From CAZFLM01 sp964519955 (lineage in GTDB: Bacteria; Armatimonadota; Chthonomonadetes; Chthonomonadales; CAJBBX01): a DNA stretch of 59,312 bases. Each line of letters opens with the position of its first letter. Position 1 is the first letter of the stretch. The stretch covers positions 1 through 59,312 of the forward strand of contig CAZFLM010000038.1 of NCBI GenBank assembly GCA_964519955.1, written 5' to 3'. Shown here in pieces: positions 8,371 to 16,770 of this stretch. The notes under the pieces were generated by a model that was given only the letters and a program-made list of their open reading frames with translations, made no database searches and was not told the origin of the DNA. The position numbers and the translations under genes were made by a program.

Positions 8371-9203
8371 CAGCGTATCGCCAGGCGTCGAAGGCTCGCA
8401 TCGCTCGCGGGTTCACGCTCATCGAGCTGCTCTGCGTCATCGCGGTGATCGCCATCGTCATGGCCATCCTCCTGCCCGTGCTGGCGCAGGCCAGGGCGGC
8501 CGCCCGGCAGACCGGCTGCGTCAGCAACGCGCGGCAGGTCGGGATGGCCATCCTGCTCTACGCACAGGACTGCGACGAGGTCTTCACGCCGTACTTCGAC
8601 CGCGTCGAGGGCGACCGGTGCGGCAGCGGCATGCGCTACACGGGCGCCAGCAAGTACTGGCCGGAGCTGGTCTCGCCCTACATCTCGCCCGTGACAGGCC
8701 ACCACGGTGAGGACGGGCAGGCGCTCATCGGTGACCTCTCGCCGCTCTTCCGTTGCCCCGAGTGGAGCGGCTCGCTCGACGCCGGCAACTGGAAGTCGGG
8801 CAACATCTCATCGTACGGCATCAGCGACCACATCGTGAACTGGTGGACCCCGAACTACTGCGGCGGCTTCACCCCACGCTCCATCTCGGAGGTCGTGGCG
8901 CCCGCCGAGTGCCTCCTGCTGGCCGAAACCTACGACTGGATCTCCAGCACGCGCACGCTGCCCGGCGGCGCGCTGGCGCTCAGCCCGCTGGACACGATGC
9001 GCACCGGCATCAGCGGCGCCACACAGACGCTCGACGGGCGCCACCGCGCCTCGTACCGCAAGGAGAGCCCGGGCCAACCTGCCGACCCGGCCGCCATCAA
9101 CATGGTCTTCTTCTGCGACGGCCACGTGAAGGGCACCCGTGTATCGAGGCTCTCCTCCTCCGCCGAGCTGTGGAGCGTGAGCAACACGGGGCAGTGGCCG
9201 TAG
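8367..9203 (+). CDS. Type II/IV prepilin-like protein, Armatimonadota pseudopilin type
   Basis: 278 aa, starting at ATG 8367 (ATGA overlap with the GT51 gene). A type III signal reads ARIARG followed by FTLIELLCVIAVIAIVMAI; prepilin peptidase would cut after Gly, leaving N-terminal Phe and the conserved Glu at +5. The following LPVLAQARAAAR helix and the segment CVSNARQVGMAILLYAQDCDE are typical of the very abundant pseudopilins of Armatimonadota and Planctomycetota, as is the C-terminal MVFFCDGHVKGTRV. It is probably exported through a type II secretion-like assembly. Whether it forms fibres or is a single surface protein is not known. It closes the run that starts at 2.9 kb. Confidence 0.9.
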   Translation: MTAYRQASKARIARGFTLIELLCVIAVIAIVMAILLPVLAQARAAARQTGCVSNARQVGMAILLYAQDCDEVFTPYFDRVEGDRCGSGMRYTGASKYWPELVSPYISPVTGHHGEDGQALIGDLSPLFRCPEWSGSLDAGNWKSGNISSYGISDHIVNWWTPNYCGGFTPRSISEVVAPAECLLLAETYDWISSTRTLPGGALALSPLDTMRTGISGATQTLDGRHRASYRKESPGQPADPAAINMVFFCDGHVKGTRVSRLSSSAELWSVSNTGQWP

Positions 9204-9245
9204 AGGAGAAGCCAGAAGCCCTCCCGCTCGCCATCACCTGCCCCG

Positions 9246-9275
9246 TTGCCATCTTCGCCCCCTCCGGTCTATACT
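9246..9275 (+). promoter_or_regulatory. Probable promoter of the Tricorn-like gene
   Basis: TTGCCA (9246-9251), 18-base spacer, TATACT (9270-9275). It lies 60 bases before the start at 9336 and is the only good match in that gap. Confidence 0.55.
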
Positions 9276-9335
9276 GTGCGACGGCCCGGTGCCGCGACCC
9301 GATGGCCCCCATTCTCCCGTTCGAGGTGAACCGGT

Positions 9336-12300
9336 ATGACCAACCGCCTTCTGTCGGCCTGCGCCCTGCTCCTGGCGCTCGTCGGCGTGCTCGCTCCTGC
9401 CACGGGGCAACTCCCGGCGCCGGAGTCCAAGCCAGTCATCGCTCCTCGCATGCCGGCGCTGAGCCCGGACGGCAAGCGCATCGCCTTCGTGTACCGCGGC
9501 GACATCTGGACGGCCGACGCCACGGGCGGACGAGCCACCGCGCTCACGCGCAACGTGGAGATGAACGCGTTTCCGCAGTACTCGCCGGATGGCAAGTGGA
9601 TTCTATTCGCCAGCCAGCGCACCGGTGGATGGGGCATCTTCGTGATGCCGGCCGACGGCGGCGCGCCGAAGCGCCTCACGTGGCACTCGGGCGGCGGGAT
9701 CTCGTACGGCTGGAGCCCGGACGGGAAGCAGATCGTCTTCACGACCCATCGCGAGACCGGCGACGCCGAGCTGCTGACGATGGACGTGGCGACGCTCCGC
9801 CTGCGCAAGCTCGCGCAGGACTACAAGGACATGAACTTCGCGACCTTCTCGCCCGACGGCAAGAAGGTCGTGTTCGGCTACCATGGTCAGTTCCACTGGT
9901 CGCGACCGCGCTACAACGGCTCGGGCGCGGCGCAGATTGCGCTTCTGGACGTCGCGACGGGCAAGCGCACGCAGATCACCGACGACGACAAGCAGCACCT
10001 CTGGACCCGCTTCCTGCCGGACGGCAAGTCGCTGATCACCGTCACCTACGCCGACGTGACCCCGTCCTCGCACAAGCTGGGCGAGAACCCCGGCAAGTTC
10101 ACCGACACGCCCGGCCGCACGCCGAACCTGTGGCACTTCGACCTGGCGGGGCATGGGCGGCAGATCACCAAGTTCATCGGTGGATCGGTGCGGTGCCCCG
10201 CGGTAGCGGCGAAGTCCGGCGACATCGCCTTCGAGTACGGCACCGACCTGTGGCTGATGCGCGCGGGCCAGAACGAGCCGCAGAAGGTGCAGTTCACCGC
10301 CGCGGAGGACGAGAAGCTCAATCAGACGCGCCGCGAGGTGATCACCAGCGGCGTCAACGAAGCTGAGCCGTCGCCTGACGGCAAGACGTTCGCGTTCGGC
10401 GTTCGCGGCGAGATCTGGACGGTACCGGTCGAGAAACCCAAGGGCGTCGCGGGCAAGGGGCTCGACATCGCACGCCGAATGACGGACTGGGCGGGGGACG
10501 ACTCCGACTTCCTGTGGGCGCCAGACGGCAAGAAGTTCTACTACCGCTCCGACCGCGACTACGTGAACCGCGTCTTCGAGATGGACACTGCCACGCTCCA
10601 GACGAAGTGCATCTGGAACCGAGCGGACGATGCCGACAGCCTGCACATGTCGCCGGACGGCAAATCGCTGGCGATGTGGGTGAGCGGCGGCGAGCCCGGG
10701 CTCTATACCATCGCGCTGGCCGACGGCGCCATCAAGCGCATCCTGCCCATGCCCTTCAAGGAGCGCGAGTGGCAGGACGGTGGCGACTTCGCCTGGTCGC
10801 CGGACATGAAGTGGCTCGCCGTCTGCATCCGCGAGACGAGCGGCAACTGGAACGTGTGGGTGATGCCCGCGGGCGGCCAGCCTGGCGAGGCAGTCAACGT
10901 GACGCGGCTGAACGCCGGCCACGGCATGCCCCGGTGGACCGCGGACGGGAAGTACCTGCTCTTCGAGAGCGACCGCGACGGCAACGGCCTCTACGCCATC
11001 CCGCTCACCAAAGAGCAGGCCCGCCTCGCCGAGATGGACATCAAGTTCGAGAAGCCGAAGGACCCTGTGGCGGTCAACATCGACTTCGACGGGATCACGC
11101 AGCGCATCCGCAAGCTGTGCTCGCAGGACCCCGGCGGCGACATGGTCTGCGCTCCCGACGGGTCGACGTGGTTCACATCCGAAGGCGACATCTGGCAGGT
11201 GAGCTACGACGGCAAGGACGTGAAGCGCGTCACGAGCGGCGGCGGGTGCAGCGGCTTCCGGATGATGAAGGACGGCAAGCGTGCATTCTTCGTCCGGAAC
11301 GGCGAGCTGTACCTGATGAAGCTGGACGCGAGCAACGCCCAGGAGAAGGTGACGTTCACGGCCGACTACGAGCGCGATGTCCGCAACGAGCGCCGGGCCG
11401 CGTTCACGCAGTTCTGGGCCGCGTTCAACCGCCGCTTCTACGACCCGAACATGCACGGCCGCGATTGGGAGGCGGTTCGCAAGCGCTACGAGCCGATGCT
11501 GGAGGGCGTCGAGCATCGGGCCGAGTTCGCGACGGTACTGTCGATGATGGTTGGCGAACTCGAGTCGTCCCACTCGGAGGTCGGCACCGCGCCGGGCGGC
11601 GTGGCCGGGTCCAACTCGGCGCACCCCGGCTTCACCTATGACTACACGTACGAGGGCCCCGGCATCCGCGTCGACAAGGTGCCGGCGGGCGCGCCCGGGT
11701 CCTACGAGAAGACCCAGATCAAGCCCGGCGAGTACGTGATGGCCATCAACGGCAAGGACGTGACGCTGGACGAGAACCTGTACAAGGTGCTCAACGACCA
11801 GGCCGGCCGCGTCATGGAGTTCCTGGTGAACTCGAAGCCGTCCAAGGAAGGCGCGCGCAAGGTCTCCTACACCGCGCTCGGCTACGGCGACTGGGGGCAG
11901 ATCCGCTACGAGAACCGCATCAACCGGCTGCGCAAGTATGTCGAGGAGAAGAGCGGGGGCAAGATTAGCTACGTTCACATCGCCGGCATGGGCGGGAACA
12001 ACCAGACGACGTTCGATCGCGAGATGTACGAGTACTCCATCGGCAAGAAGGCGATGATCATCGACGTGCGGTTCAACGGCGGCGGGAACATCTCCGACAC
12101 CCTGATGGACTGGCTGGAGCGCAAAACCCACGGCTACTACCAGGGTCGCGGCAACGACCCGGAGCCCGCTCCCGGACGGGCGTGGGAGAAGCCGACCGTC
12201 GTGCTGCAGAACGAGCACAGCTTCTCCAACGCCGAGATGTTCCCGGCGGCGATGAAGGCGCGCGGGCTGGCCACGTTGGTCGGCATGCCGACGCCGGGCT

Positions 12301-12509
12301 ACGTCATCTGGACGTGGGAGCTGCGCCTGGTCGACGGCACCCCGGCCCGCATGCCCGGCAGCGGCGTCTACCGCCTCGACGGCACTCCGATGGAGGACAT
12401 GGGCCAGCAGCCGGACATCCTGGTCCCGATGAGCGGCGAGGACTGGCTGGCCGATCGCGACCCGCAGCTCGACAAGGCGATCGAGGTGCTGATGGCCAAG
12501 ATGAAGTAG
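9336..12509 (+). CDS. Tricorn-like protease (beta-propellers, PDZ, S41 peptidase)
   Basis: A secreted large peptidase, 1057 aa. ATG 9336 follows GAGGTGAA. The signal peptide ends near APATGQ. Residues about 35-330 and 330-690 hold two TolB/WD40-like propellers with repeated LSPDGKRIAF and YSPDGKWILF blades. A four-helix segment (RRAAFTQFWAAFNRRFYDP) leads to a PDZ domain near 770-830, then the S41 catalytic domain. Candidate catalytic residues are His746 (GELESSHSEVG), nucleophile Ser964 (NEHSFSNAEMF) and Glu995 (WELRLVDG), matching the Tricorn arrangement. Unlike archaeal cytoplasmic Tricorn it carries a signal peptide, so it probably digests peptides outside the cytoplasm. Gene and neighbours suggest a single transcription unit ending at the terminator at 12533. 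Confidence 0.92.
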   Translation: MTNRLLSACALLLALVGVLAPATGQLPAPESKPVIAPRMPALSPDGKRIAFVYRGDIWTADATGGRATALTRNVEMNAFPQYSPDGKWILFASQRTGGWGIFVMPADGGAPKRLTWHSGGGISYGWSPDGKQIVFTTHRETGDAELLTMDVATLRLRKLAQDYKDMNFATFSPDGKKVVFGYHGQFHWSRPRYNGSGAAQIALLDVATGKRTQITDDDKQHLWTRFLPDGKSLITVTYADVTPSSHKLGENPGKFTDTPGRTPNLWHFDLAGHGRQITKFIGGSVRCPAVAAKSGDIAFEYGTDLWLMRAGQNEPQKVQFTAAEDEKLNQTRREVITSGVNEAEPSPDGKTFAFGVRGEIWTVPVEKPKGVAGKGLDIARRMTDWAGDDSDFLWAPDGKKFYYRSDRDYVNRVFEMDTATLQTKCIWNRADDADSLHMSPDGKSLAMWVSGGEPGLYTIALADGAIKRILPMPFKEREWQDGGDFAWSPDMKWLAVCIRETSGNWNVWVMPAGGQPGEAVNVTRLNAGHGMPRWTADGKYLLFESDRDGNGLYAIPLTKEQARLAEMDIKFEKPKDPVAVNIDFDGITQRIRKLCSQDPGGDMVCAPDGSTWFTSEGDIWQVSYDGKDVKRVTSGGGCSGFRMMKDGKRAFFVRNGELYLMKLDASNAQEKVTFTADYERDVRNERRAAFTQFWAAFNRRFYDPNMHGRDWEAVRKRYEPMLEGVEHRAEFATVLSMMVGELESSHSEVGTAPGGVAGSNSAHPGFTYDYTYEGPGIRVDKVPAGAPGSYEKTQIKPGEYVMAINGKDVTLDENLYKVLNDQAGRVMEFLVNSKPSKEGARKVSYTALGYGDWGQIRYENRINRLRKYVEEKSGGKISYVHIAGMGGNNQTTFDREMYEYSIGKKAMIIDVRFNGGGNISDTLMDWLERKTHGYYQGRGNDPEPAPGRAWEKPTVVLQNEHSFSNAEMFPAAMKARGLATLVGMPTPGYVIWTWELRLVDGTPARMPGSGVYRLDGTPMEDMGQQPDILVPMSGEDWLADRDPQLDKAIEVLMAKMK

Positions 12510-12532
12510 GCATCACCCGCCCCCGCAGCGAC

Positions 12533-12567
12533 AACCGCCCGGCGCGATGCGTATGCGCCGGGCGGTT
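12533..12567. terminator. Bidirectional terminator between convergent genes
   Basis: A perfect 13-bp stem: AACCGCCCGGCGC (12533-12545) pairs with GCGCCGGGCGGTT (12555-12567) across a 9-base loop. It lies between the convergent Tricorn-like gene and the thioredoxin-like gene. The flanking AA and TT give short U-runs on both strands. Confidence 0.8.
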
Positions 12568-12591
12568 CTGCGTGTCGGGGGGGCGATCGTG

Positions 12592-13038
12592 TCAGCTCTC
12601 GAACTGGCGCTTCAGCGCGCCCTCCAGCATCGCGAGGCCCGCATCGCCCGCCGATCGGCTGCGCATGTTGCCTTCGCGGTCGAACAGGAAGTACGCGGGC
12701 ACGAAGGTGTTCTGGAACGCCTCGGCCACCGAGTGTTGGTTGTCGATGCCGCAGGGCTCCGTGATGCCCATCTCGGCGACCTGCTGCTTCACGCGCTCGA
12801 CGTCGGTGTCGGCCTCCTGGCGAGGCATGTGCAGCGCCACCACGTTGAGCCCCTTCGGCCCGTACTCGTCGCGCCATTTGACGATGGTCGGCATGTTCTC
12901 GTGGCAGATGTGGCAGCTCACCGCCCAGAAGTGGACGAGCGTCGGGCTCCCGATCAGTTCGTCGCGGCTCGGCGGGGGAGTGAGCCACTCGGTGGCGCCC
13001 GTCAGCTCGGGCATCGGCGTGCCTGTTCGCATCGGCAT
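12592..13038 (-). CDS. TlpA/redoxin-like thioredoxin-fold protein (CHIC)
   Basis: 148 aa, starting at ATG 13038 behind GGAGG. It has a thioredoxin fold of the TlpA/AhpC-TSA type: HFWAVSCHICHENMPTIVKW carries the redox pair in CHIC (about residues 42-45). FVPAYFLFDREGNM holds the cis-Pro region. No signal peptide is visible, so it is probably cytoplasmic, unlike most TlpA proteins. It is followed on the same strand by peroxiredoxin and Fur-type genes further upstream, and may be a reductant or peroxidase accessory. An unusual HIC dipeptide (His-Ile) between the cysteines implies a relatively oxidising or isomerase-like potential; that last point is inference. Confidence 0.82.
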   Translation of the reverse strand: MPMRTGTPMPELTGATEWLTPPPSRDELIGSPTLVHFWAVSCHICHENMPTIVKWRDEYGPKGLNVVALHMPRQEADTDVERVKQQVAEMGITEPCGIDNQHSVAEAFQNTFVPAYFLFDREGNMRSRSAGDAGLAMLEGALKRQFES

Positions 13039-13139
13039 CGTGTTTCCTCCGGAAGAGGAGCCCGCGCAACCTGCCGCGCGGGCTCCATCGGCGTGTCGGG
13101 GACGGGCAAGCGCGTCCTCTGGCTGGCGCCGTTGCCGCC

Positions 13140-13153
13140 ATCCCGTTAGGGAT
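13140..13153. repeat. ATCCCGTTAGGGAT hairpin repeat (copy 1)
   Basis: ATCCC and GGGAT flank a GTTA loop, followed by CTGCTCT. The same 14-base core recurs at 35629-35642, and with one change at 35697-35710. It lies in the 186-base gap between the thioredoxin-like and peroxiredoxin genes. Confidence 0.5.
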
Positions 13154-13224
13154 CTGCTCTAGACGTTGGGCATCTCACACCGCACTCCTTCAGGGAGTGG
13201 GCGCTCGTCGTGCCGCGGCCGCAT

Positions 13225-13806
13225 CTACGGGTTGAGGAGCGCCTTGCCCGGCTTCCAGTCCGCCGGGCAGAGGCCGCCGGTCTGCAGCGCCTCGAGCACG
13301 CGGAGCGTCTCGTCCACACTGCGCCCGATGTTCAGGCTGTTGACGACGGAGTACTTCAGGACGCCCTCCGGGTCGATGATGAAGAGGCCGCGCAGGGCGA
13401 TGCCGGCTCCGTCGACCAGCACGCCGTAGTCGCGCGACACCGTGTGGAGCATGTCGGCCGCCAGCGGGTACTTCAGGCCGGCGATGCCGTTCGCCTCACG
13501 CGGCGTCTTGATCCAGGCGCGGTGCGAGTACACGGAGTCGGTCGAGACACCCAGGATCTCCGCGTTCAGCTCCCTGAACTCGTCGAGCCGGTCGGAGAGG
13601 GCCGTGATCTCGGTCGGGCAGACGAATGTGAAGTCGAGCGGGTAGAAGAAGAGCACCAGCCACTTGCCCTTGTAGTCGGCGAGCGACGCCTTGGCGGTGA
13701 GCTTCTCCAGGTCGGCCGTCGTCGGCATCGTAAAGTCCGGCGCGGGCTGGCCGACCTTCGCCTTGGGACACGTGCACTCCGGGTTGTCGCAGCAATGCCC
13801 TGCCAT
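13225..13806 (-). CDS. 2-Cys peroxiredoxin (AhpC/Prx1 type)
   Basis: Reduces hydrogen and organic peroxides. 193 aa, starting at ATG 13806. The peroxidatic cysteine is Cys63 in DFTFVCPTE, and the resolving cysteine Cys180 in GGLCPADW, near the C-terminus, so it is a typical dimeric 2-Cys enzyme. RAWIKTPRE and GVSTDSVYSH are also conserved. An extra N-terminal segment, MAGHCCDNPECTCPKAK, carries His4 and Cys5, 6, 11 and 13, which looks like a small metal-binding or redox patch and is not part of the usual fold. It lies between a thioredoxin-like gene and a Fur-type regulator on the same strand, suggesting a peroxide-response set. Confidence 0.93.
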   Translation of the reverse strand: MAGHCCDNPECTCPKAKVGQPAPDFTMPTTADLEKLTAKASLADYKGKWLVLFFYPLDFTFVCPTEITALSDRLDEFRELNAEILGVSTDSVYSHRAWIKTPREANGIAGLKYPLAADMLHTVSRDYGVLVDGAGIALRGLFIIDPEGVLKYSVVNSLNIGRSVDETLRVLEALQTGGLCPADWKPGKALLNP

Positions 13807-13857
13807 GGTCTGTTAACCTCCGTTGTCTATTGAGAAGTGCTCCCATCAGGAAGCCTG

Positions 13858-13867
13858 TTACGTCTCA
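13858..13867. promoter_or_regulatory. Candidate shared operator upstream of peroxiredoxin
   Basis: TTACGTCTCA, about 52 bases upstream of the peroxiredoxin start. The identical 10-mer lies upstream of the Fur-type gene at 14342-14351. Shared position before both genes suggests common control; it does not match the classical PerR or Fur box. Confidence 0.3.
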
Positions 13868-13920
13868 GTACGATCGCTGACTACATCTCGCACCCGCCAC
13901 GGCCGAGGCAGGCAGCGCCT

Positions 13921-14319
13921 CTACATCGCCTCTCGGGCCGCGCCTGCGTCCTGGCACTCCGGGCAGAGCCCTCGCCACTGCACGTCGACGGCGCCGATCT
14001 CAAAGCCGGTCCAGCGCCGCACCTCGTCCCTCGCGTGGCCCGTCACCAGGTCGGGGATATCGACGACGCGCTCGCAGCGGGTGCACACGATGTGCTGGTG
14101 GCCGCCGGGCCGGCCGTCATATCGCCGCGCCCCATCGCCAACCGCCATCGCGACGACGACCCCCTCCTCCTCCAGCGAGCGGAGCACGCGGTACACCGTC
14201 GCGAGGCCGACGTGCGGCAGCTCCGACCGGATGCCCTCGTGTACCGCCTGGGCCGTCGGGTGCTCTTCCGATGTCGCCAGGAAGCGAACGATCGCCTCCC
14301 TCTGCCGTGTACGCCGCAT
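13921..14319 (-). CDS. Fur family regulator (PerR-like)
   Basis: A metal-dependent repressor, 132 aa. ATG 14319 (MRRTRQREAIVRFL) is chosen for the GGAGG nine bases upstream and the standard family N-terminus; a longer open frame upstream overlaps the rex promoter. It has a winged helix (HPTAQAVHEGIRSELPHVGLATVYRVLRSL), then the metal-binding dimerisation domain GGHQHIVCTRCERVVDIPD and a C-terminal LCPECQ. The two CxxC pairs make the structural zinc site. PerR rather than Fur is suggested by the peroxiredoxin next door. A direct sensor role for peroxide is inferred from context. Confidence 0.9.
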   Translation of the reverse strand: MRRTRQREAIVRFLATSEEHPTAQAVHEGIRSELPHVGLATVYRVLRSLEEEGVVVAMAVGDGARRYDGRPGGHQHIVCTRCERVVDIPDLVTGHARDEVRRWTGFEIGAVDVQWRGLCPECQDAGAAREAM

Positions 14320-14341
14320 CTGCGTGCGCCTCCAGATGATA

Positions 14342-14351
14342 TTACGTCTCA
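14342..14351. promoter_or_regulatory. Candidate shared operator upstream of the Fur-type gene
   Basis: TTACGTCTCA, 23 bases upstream of the regulator start and identical to the site at 13858-13867. On the minus strand it reads TGAGACGTAA followed by TAT, close to a -10 element. Confidence 0.3.
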
Positions 14352-14405
14352 CTAAGGACCCTCGTTCCGTAGCAGCACGAAGGAATCTGCAGGCGTCTGT
14401 CCAGA

Positions 14406-14434
14406 TTGACGGTCGGGAGGCGGGCGTGTATAAT
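14406..14434 (+). promoter_or_regulatory. Consensus promoter of the rex operon
   Basis: TTGACG (14406-14411), 17 bases, TATAAT (14429-14434). Transcription would begin near 14441, which excludes the ATG at 14406 as the rex start and supports the TTG at 14496. Confidence 0.85.
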
Positions 14435-14495
14435 GCGTCGGAGTGGCGCAGCGAGTTGGCGACTCCGCGCGCGGCGCCGCCGGAAGGACCGCACG

Positions 14496-15146
14496 TTGAG
14501 TAGCCCTCCATCGCCACGAGTACCCGTGCCCACCCTGGAGCGGCTCGCCAACTACCTCCGCTACCTCATCGACCTCGAGCACGCCGGCGTCCCGACCATC
14601 TCCTCCGCCGACATCGAAGCCGAGACCGGCGTCAACGCCGCCCAGTTCCGCAAGGACCTCTCCTACTTCGGCGAGTTCGGCAAGCCCGGCGTGGGCTACA
14701 ACGTCGCCGACCTGCAGGCCCGCATCTCGCGCATTCTGAAGGTCGACACGGAGCAGCGCGTGCTGCTGGTCGGCGCGGGGAACCTGGGCTCGGCGCTCTG
14801 CGGATACGGGGGGCTGGCGGAGCAGCGGTTCAACCTCGTGGCGGCGTTCGACAACGACCCGGCCAAGATCGGACGCAAGCTGTGGCGGCTGGAGATCCTG
14901 GACGTGGCGCGGCTGAAGGAGGCGAACTCCACGATCGGAGCCCGCATCGGCATCGTCGCGGTGCCGCGCACGGCCGCCCAGGCTGCCGCGGAGCAGCTTA
15001 TCGACGCCGGAGTGCACGCCCTTCTCAACTTCGCGCCCACCGCCTTGCGCGTGCCGGACCACATCGTCGTCCGCCACGTGTCCTTCGTCCAGGAACTCGC
15101 CGTCCTGTCCTACCATCTCTCTTCGCAGCCGGAGCAGCTCCCATGA
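14496..15146 (+). CDS. rex: Redox-sensing transcriptional repressor Rex
   Basis: Binds NADH/NAD+ and represses fermentative or respiratory genes when NADH is low. 216 aa from TTG 14496, which follows GGAAGG and lies downstream of the promoter. The N-terminal winged helix runs VPTLERLANYLRYL to FRKDLSYFGEFGKPGVGY, the family hallmark. The Rossmann domain starts VLLVGAGNLGSAL and contains AFDNDPAKIGR. The domain-swap helix SFVQELAVLSYHL is at the end. The stop overlaps nadB by ATGA, so Rex is made together with the first enzyme of NAD synthesis. No clear Rex operator (TTGTGAA..TTCACAA) was found in the window. Confidence 0.95.
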   Translation: MSSPPSPRVPVPTLERLANYLRYLIDLEHAGVPTISSADIEAETGVNAAQFRKDLSYFGEFGKPGVGYNVADLQARISRILKVDTEQRVLLVGAGNLGSALCGYGGLAEQRFNLVAAFDNDPAKIGRKLWRLEILDVARLKEANSTIGARIGIVAVPRTAAQAAAEQLIDAGVHALLNFAPTALRVPDHIVVRHVSFVQELAVLSYHLSSQPEQLP

Positions 15147-16765
15147 GCGAAAGCCAGACAGCCCCCACCGCCGACCCCGCCAGTACCCGCCCACCGATCC
15201 CAACCGCGGTCGACTACCTGGTCGTCGGCAGCGGCATCGCGGGCCTCACCTACGCGCTGCGGGTCGCCGAGCACGGTTCGGTGCTGATCGTGACGAAGAA
15301 GGACCGCGCCGAGTCGAACACCAACTACGCGCAGGGCGGCATCGCCGGGGTGATGACGGCGGACGACGACGTGGGGTCGCACGCGCACGACACCGAGGTG
15401 GCCGGCGCGGGGCTGTGCCACGAGGATGCGGTGGACGTGCTCGTGCGGGAGGGGCCGGACCGCATCCGCGACCTGATGGTGCTGGGCGCGCAGTTCAGCA
15501 CGCATCCAGGAGCGGACGGCCAGCCGGTGCTGGAGTTGGGCCGAGAGGGCGGACACACGCGCAACCGCATCGTGCACGCGGTCGATCGGACCGGATGGGA
15601 ATGCGAGCGGGCGCTGCTGGCGCGCGTGAAGGAAGAGCCGCGCATCTCCATCCTGGAGCACCTGTTCGCGTGGGACCTGGCGGTTCAGGGCGGCCGCTGC
15701 CGCGGGGTCGACGTCCTGGACCCGGCGACCGGCGAGGTGCACCGCATCGGCGCGCGGGCCGTGCTGCTGGCGACGGGCGGCTGCGGTCGCGTGTACCTGC
15801 ACACGACGAACCCGGCTATCGCGACCGGCGACGGCGTGGCGATGGCGTGGCGTGCCGGGGCGACCATCGCCAACATGGAGTTCATCCAGTTCCACCCGAC
15901 GTCGCTCTGCCACCCGGCCGGCGAGTCGTTCCTCATCTCGGAAGCCGTGCGCGGCGAGGGCGGCATCCTGCGCACCGCCGATGGCGCGACGTTCATGGAG
16001 AGGTACCACCCCATGGGCGCGCTCGCGCCGCGCGACATCGTGGCCCGCGCCATCCACGCCGAGCGGCTGAAGCGCGGCGAGGAGTGCGTCTACCTGGACG
16101 TCACCCACCTGGACGCCGACTACCTCCGCAAGCGGTTTCCGACCATCTACCAGCGGTGCTTCGACCTGGGCATCGACATCACGCGAGAGCCGATCCCGGT
16201 AGTCCCCGCGGCGCACTACATGTGCGGGGGCGTGCGCACCGACCTGCAGGGCCGCACGGACATCCCCGGTCTCTACGCCGCGGGCGAGGTATCGTGCACG
16301 GGCGTCCACGGCGCGAACCGCCTCGCATCGAACTCGCTGCTGGAGGCGATGGTCTACGGGCGCCGCGCCGCGGATTCGGCGGTCGCCGAGTGCGCCGGGC
16401 TCGATGTGCCGGCCCCAGCCGGGCCGAGGACCACCGCGCAGATGCCGTCCTCGCCGGACCCCATCGAGCCGCGGGACCGGCTGCGCACCGTGATGCACAA
16501 CAAGGCGGGCATCGTGCGCAACGACCACGATCTGGCCGAGGCGCACGACGCGGCGGAGGACACGCTGCGCCAGGCCGAGGAGTGGGCCGCCGCCTGCCGC
16601 CTGACCCCGGAACTGGGCGAGCTGCGGAACACGGCGACCGTGGCCACGCTCATCGCCCGCTCGGCCCTGCTGCGCAAGGAGAGCCGGGGGCTGAACTCCA
16701 CGACGGATTACCCGGAGACCGACGACGCCGGGAGCAAGCACGACACCCTGCTCGTTCGGAGGTAG
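15143..16765 (+). CDS. nadB: L-aspartate oxidase
   Basis: Oxidises L-aspartate to iminoaspartate, the first step of de novo NAD synthesis. 540 aa, starting at ATG 15143. The FAD-binding motif is VVGSGIAGLTYALRVA, followed by the family sequence NTNYAQGGIAGV. HFHPT-like QFHPTSLCHP, the LISEAVRGEGGIL segment and the C-terminal GEVSCTGVHGANRLASNSL match succinate dehydrogenase-type flavoproteins of the NadB branch. The C-terminal helical domain (about 440-530) is present. It overlaps rex (ATGA) and is followed five bases later by purU. nadA and nadC are not in the window. Confidence 0.95.
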   Translation: MSESQTAPTADPASTRPPIPTAVDYLVVGSGIAGLTYALRVAEHGSVLIVTKKDRAESNTNYAQGGIAGVMTADDDVGSHAHDTEVAGAGLCHEDAVDVLVREGPDRIRDLMVLGAQFSTHPGADGQPVLELGREGGHTRNRIVHAVDRTGWECERALLARVKEEPRISILEHLFAWDLAVQGGRCRGVDVLDPATGEVHRIGARAVLLATGGCGRVYLHTTNPAIATGDGVAMAWRAGATIANMEFIQFHPTSLCHPAGESFLISEAVRGEGGILRTADGATFMERYHPMGALAPRDIVARAIHAERLKRGEECVYLDVTHLDADYLRKRFPTIYQRCFDLGIDITREPIPVVPAAHYMCGGVRTDLQGRTDIPGLYAAGEVSCTGVHGANRLASNSLLEAMVYGRRAADSAVAECAGLDVPAPAGPRTTAQMPSSPDPIEPRDRLRTVMHNKAGIVRNDHDLAEAHDAAEDTLRQAEEWAAACRLTPELGELRNTATVATLIARSALLRKESRGLNSTTDYPETDDAGSKHDTLLVRR

Positions 16766-16770
16766 GCGCC

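Noticed and set aside
9603..12218. Long minus-strand frame opposite the Tricorn-like gene
   Set aside because: Antisense to a gene with complete catalytic and propeller motifs; no independent evidence.
14320..14517. Longer N-terminus for the Fur-type regulator
   Set aside because: It would run through the rex promoter and start, and the standard family start with GGAGG is at 14319.
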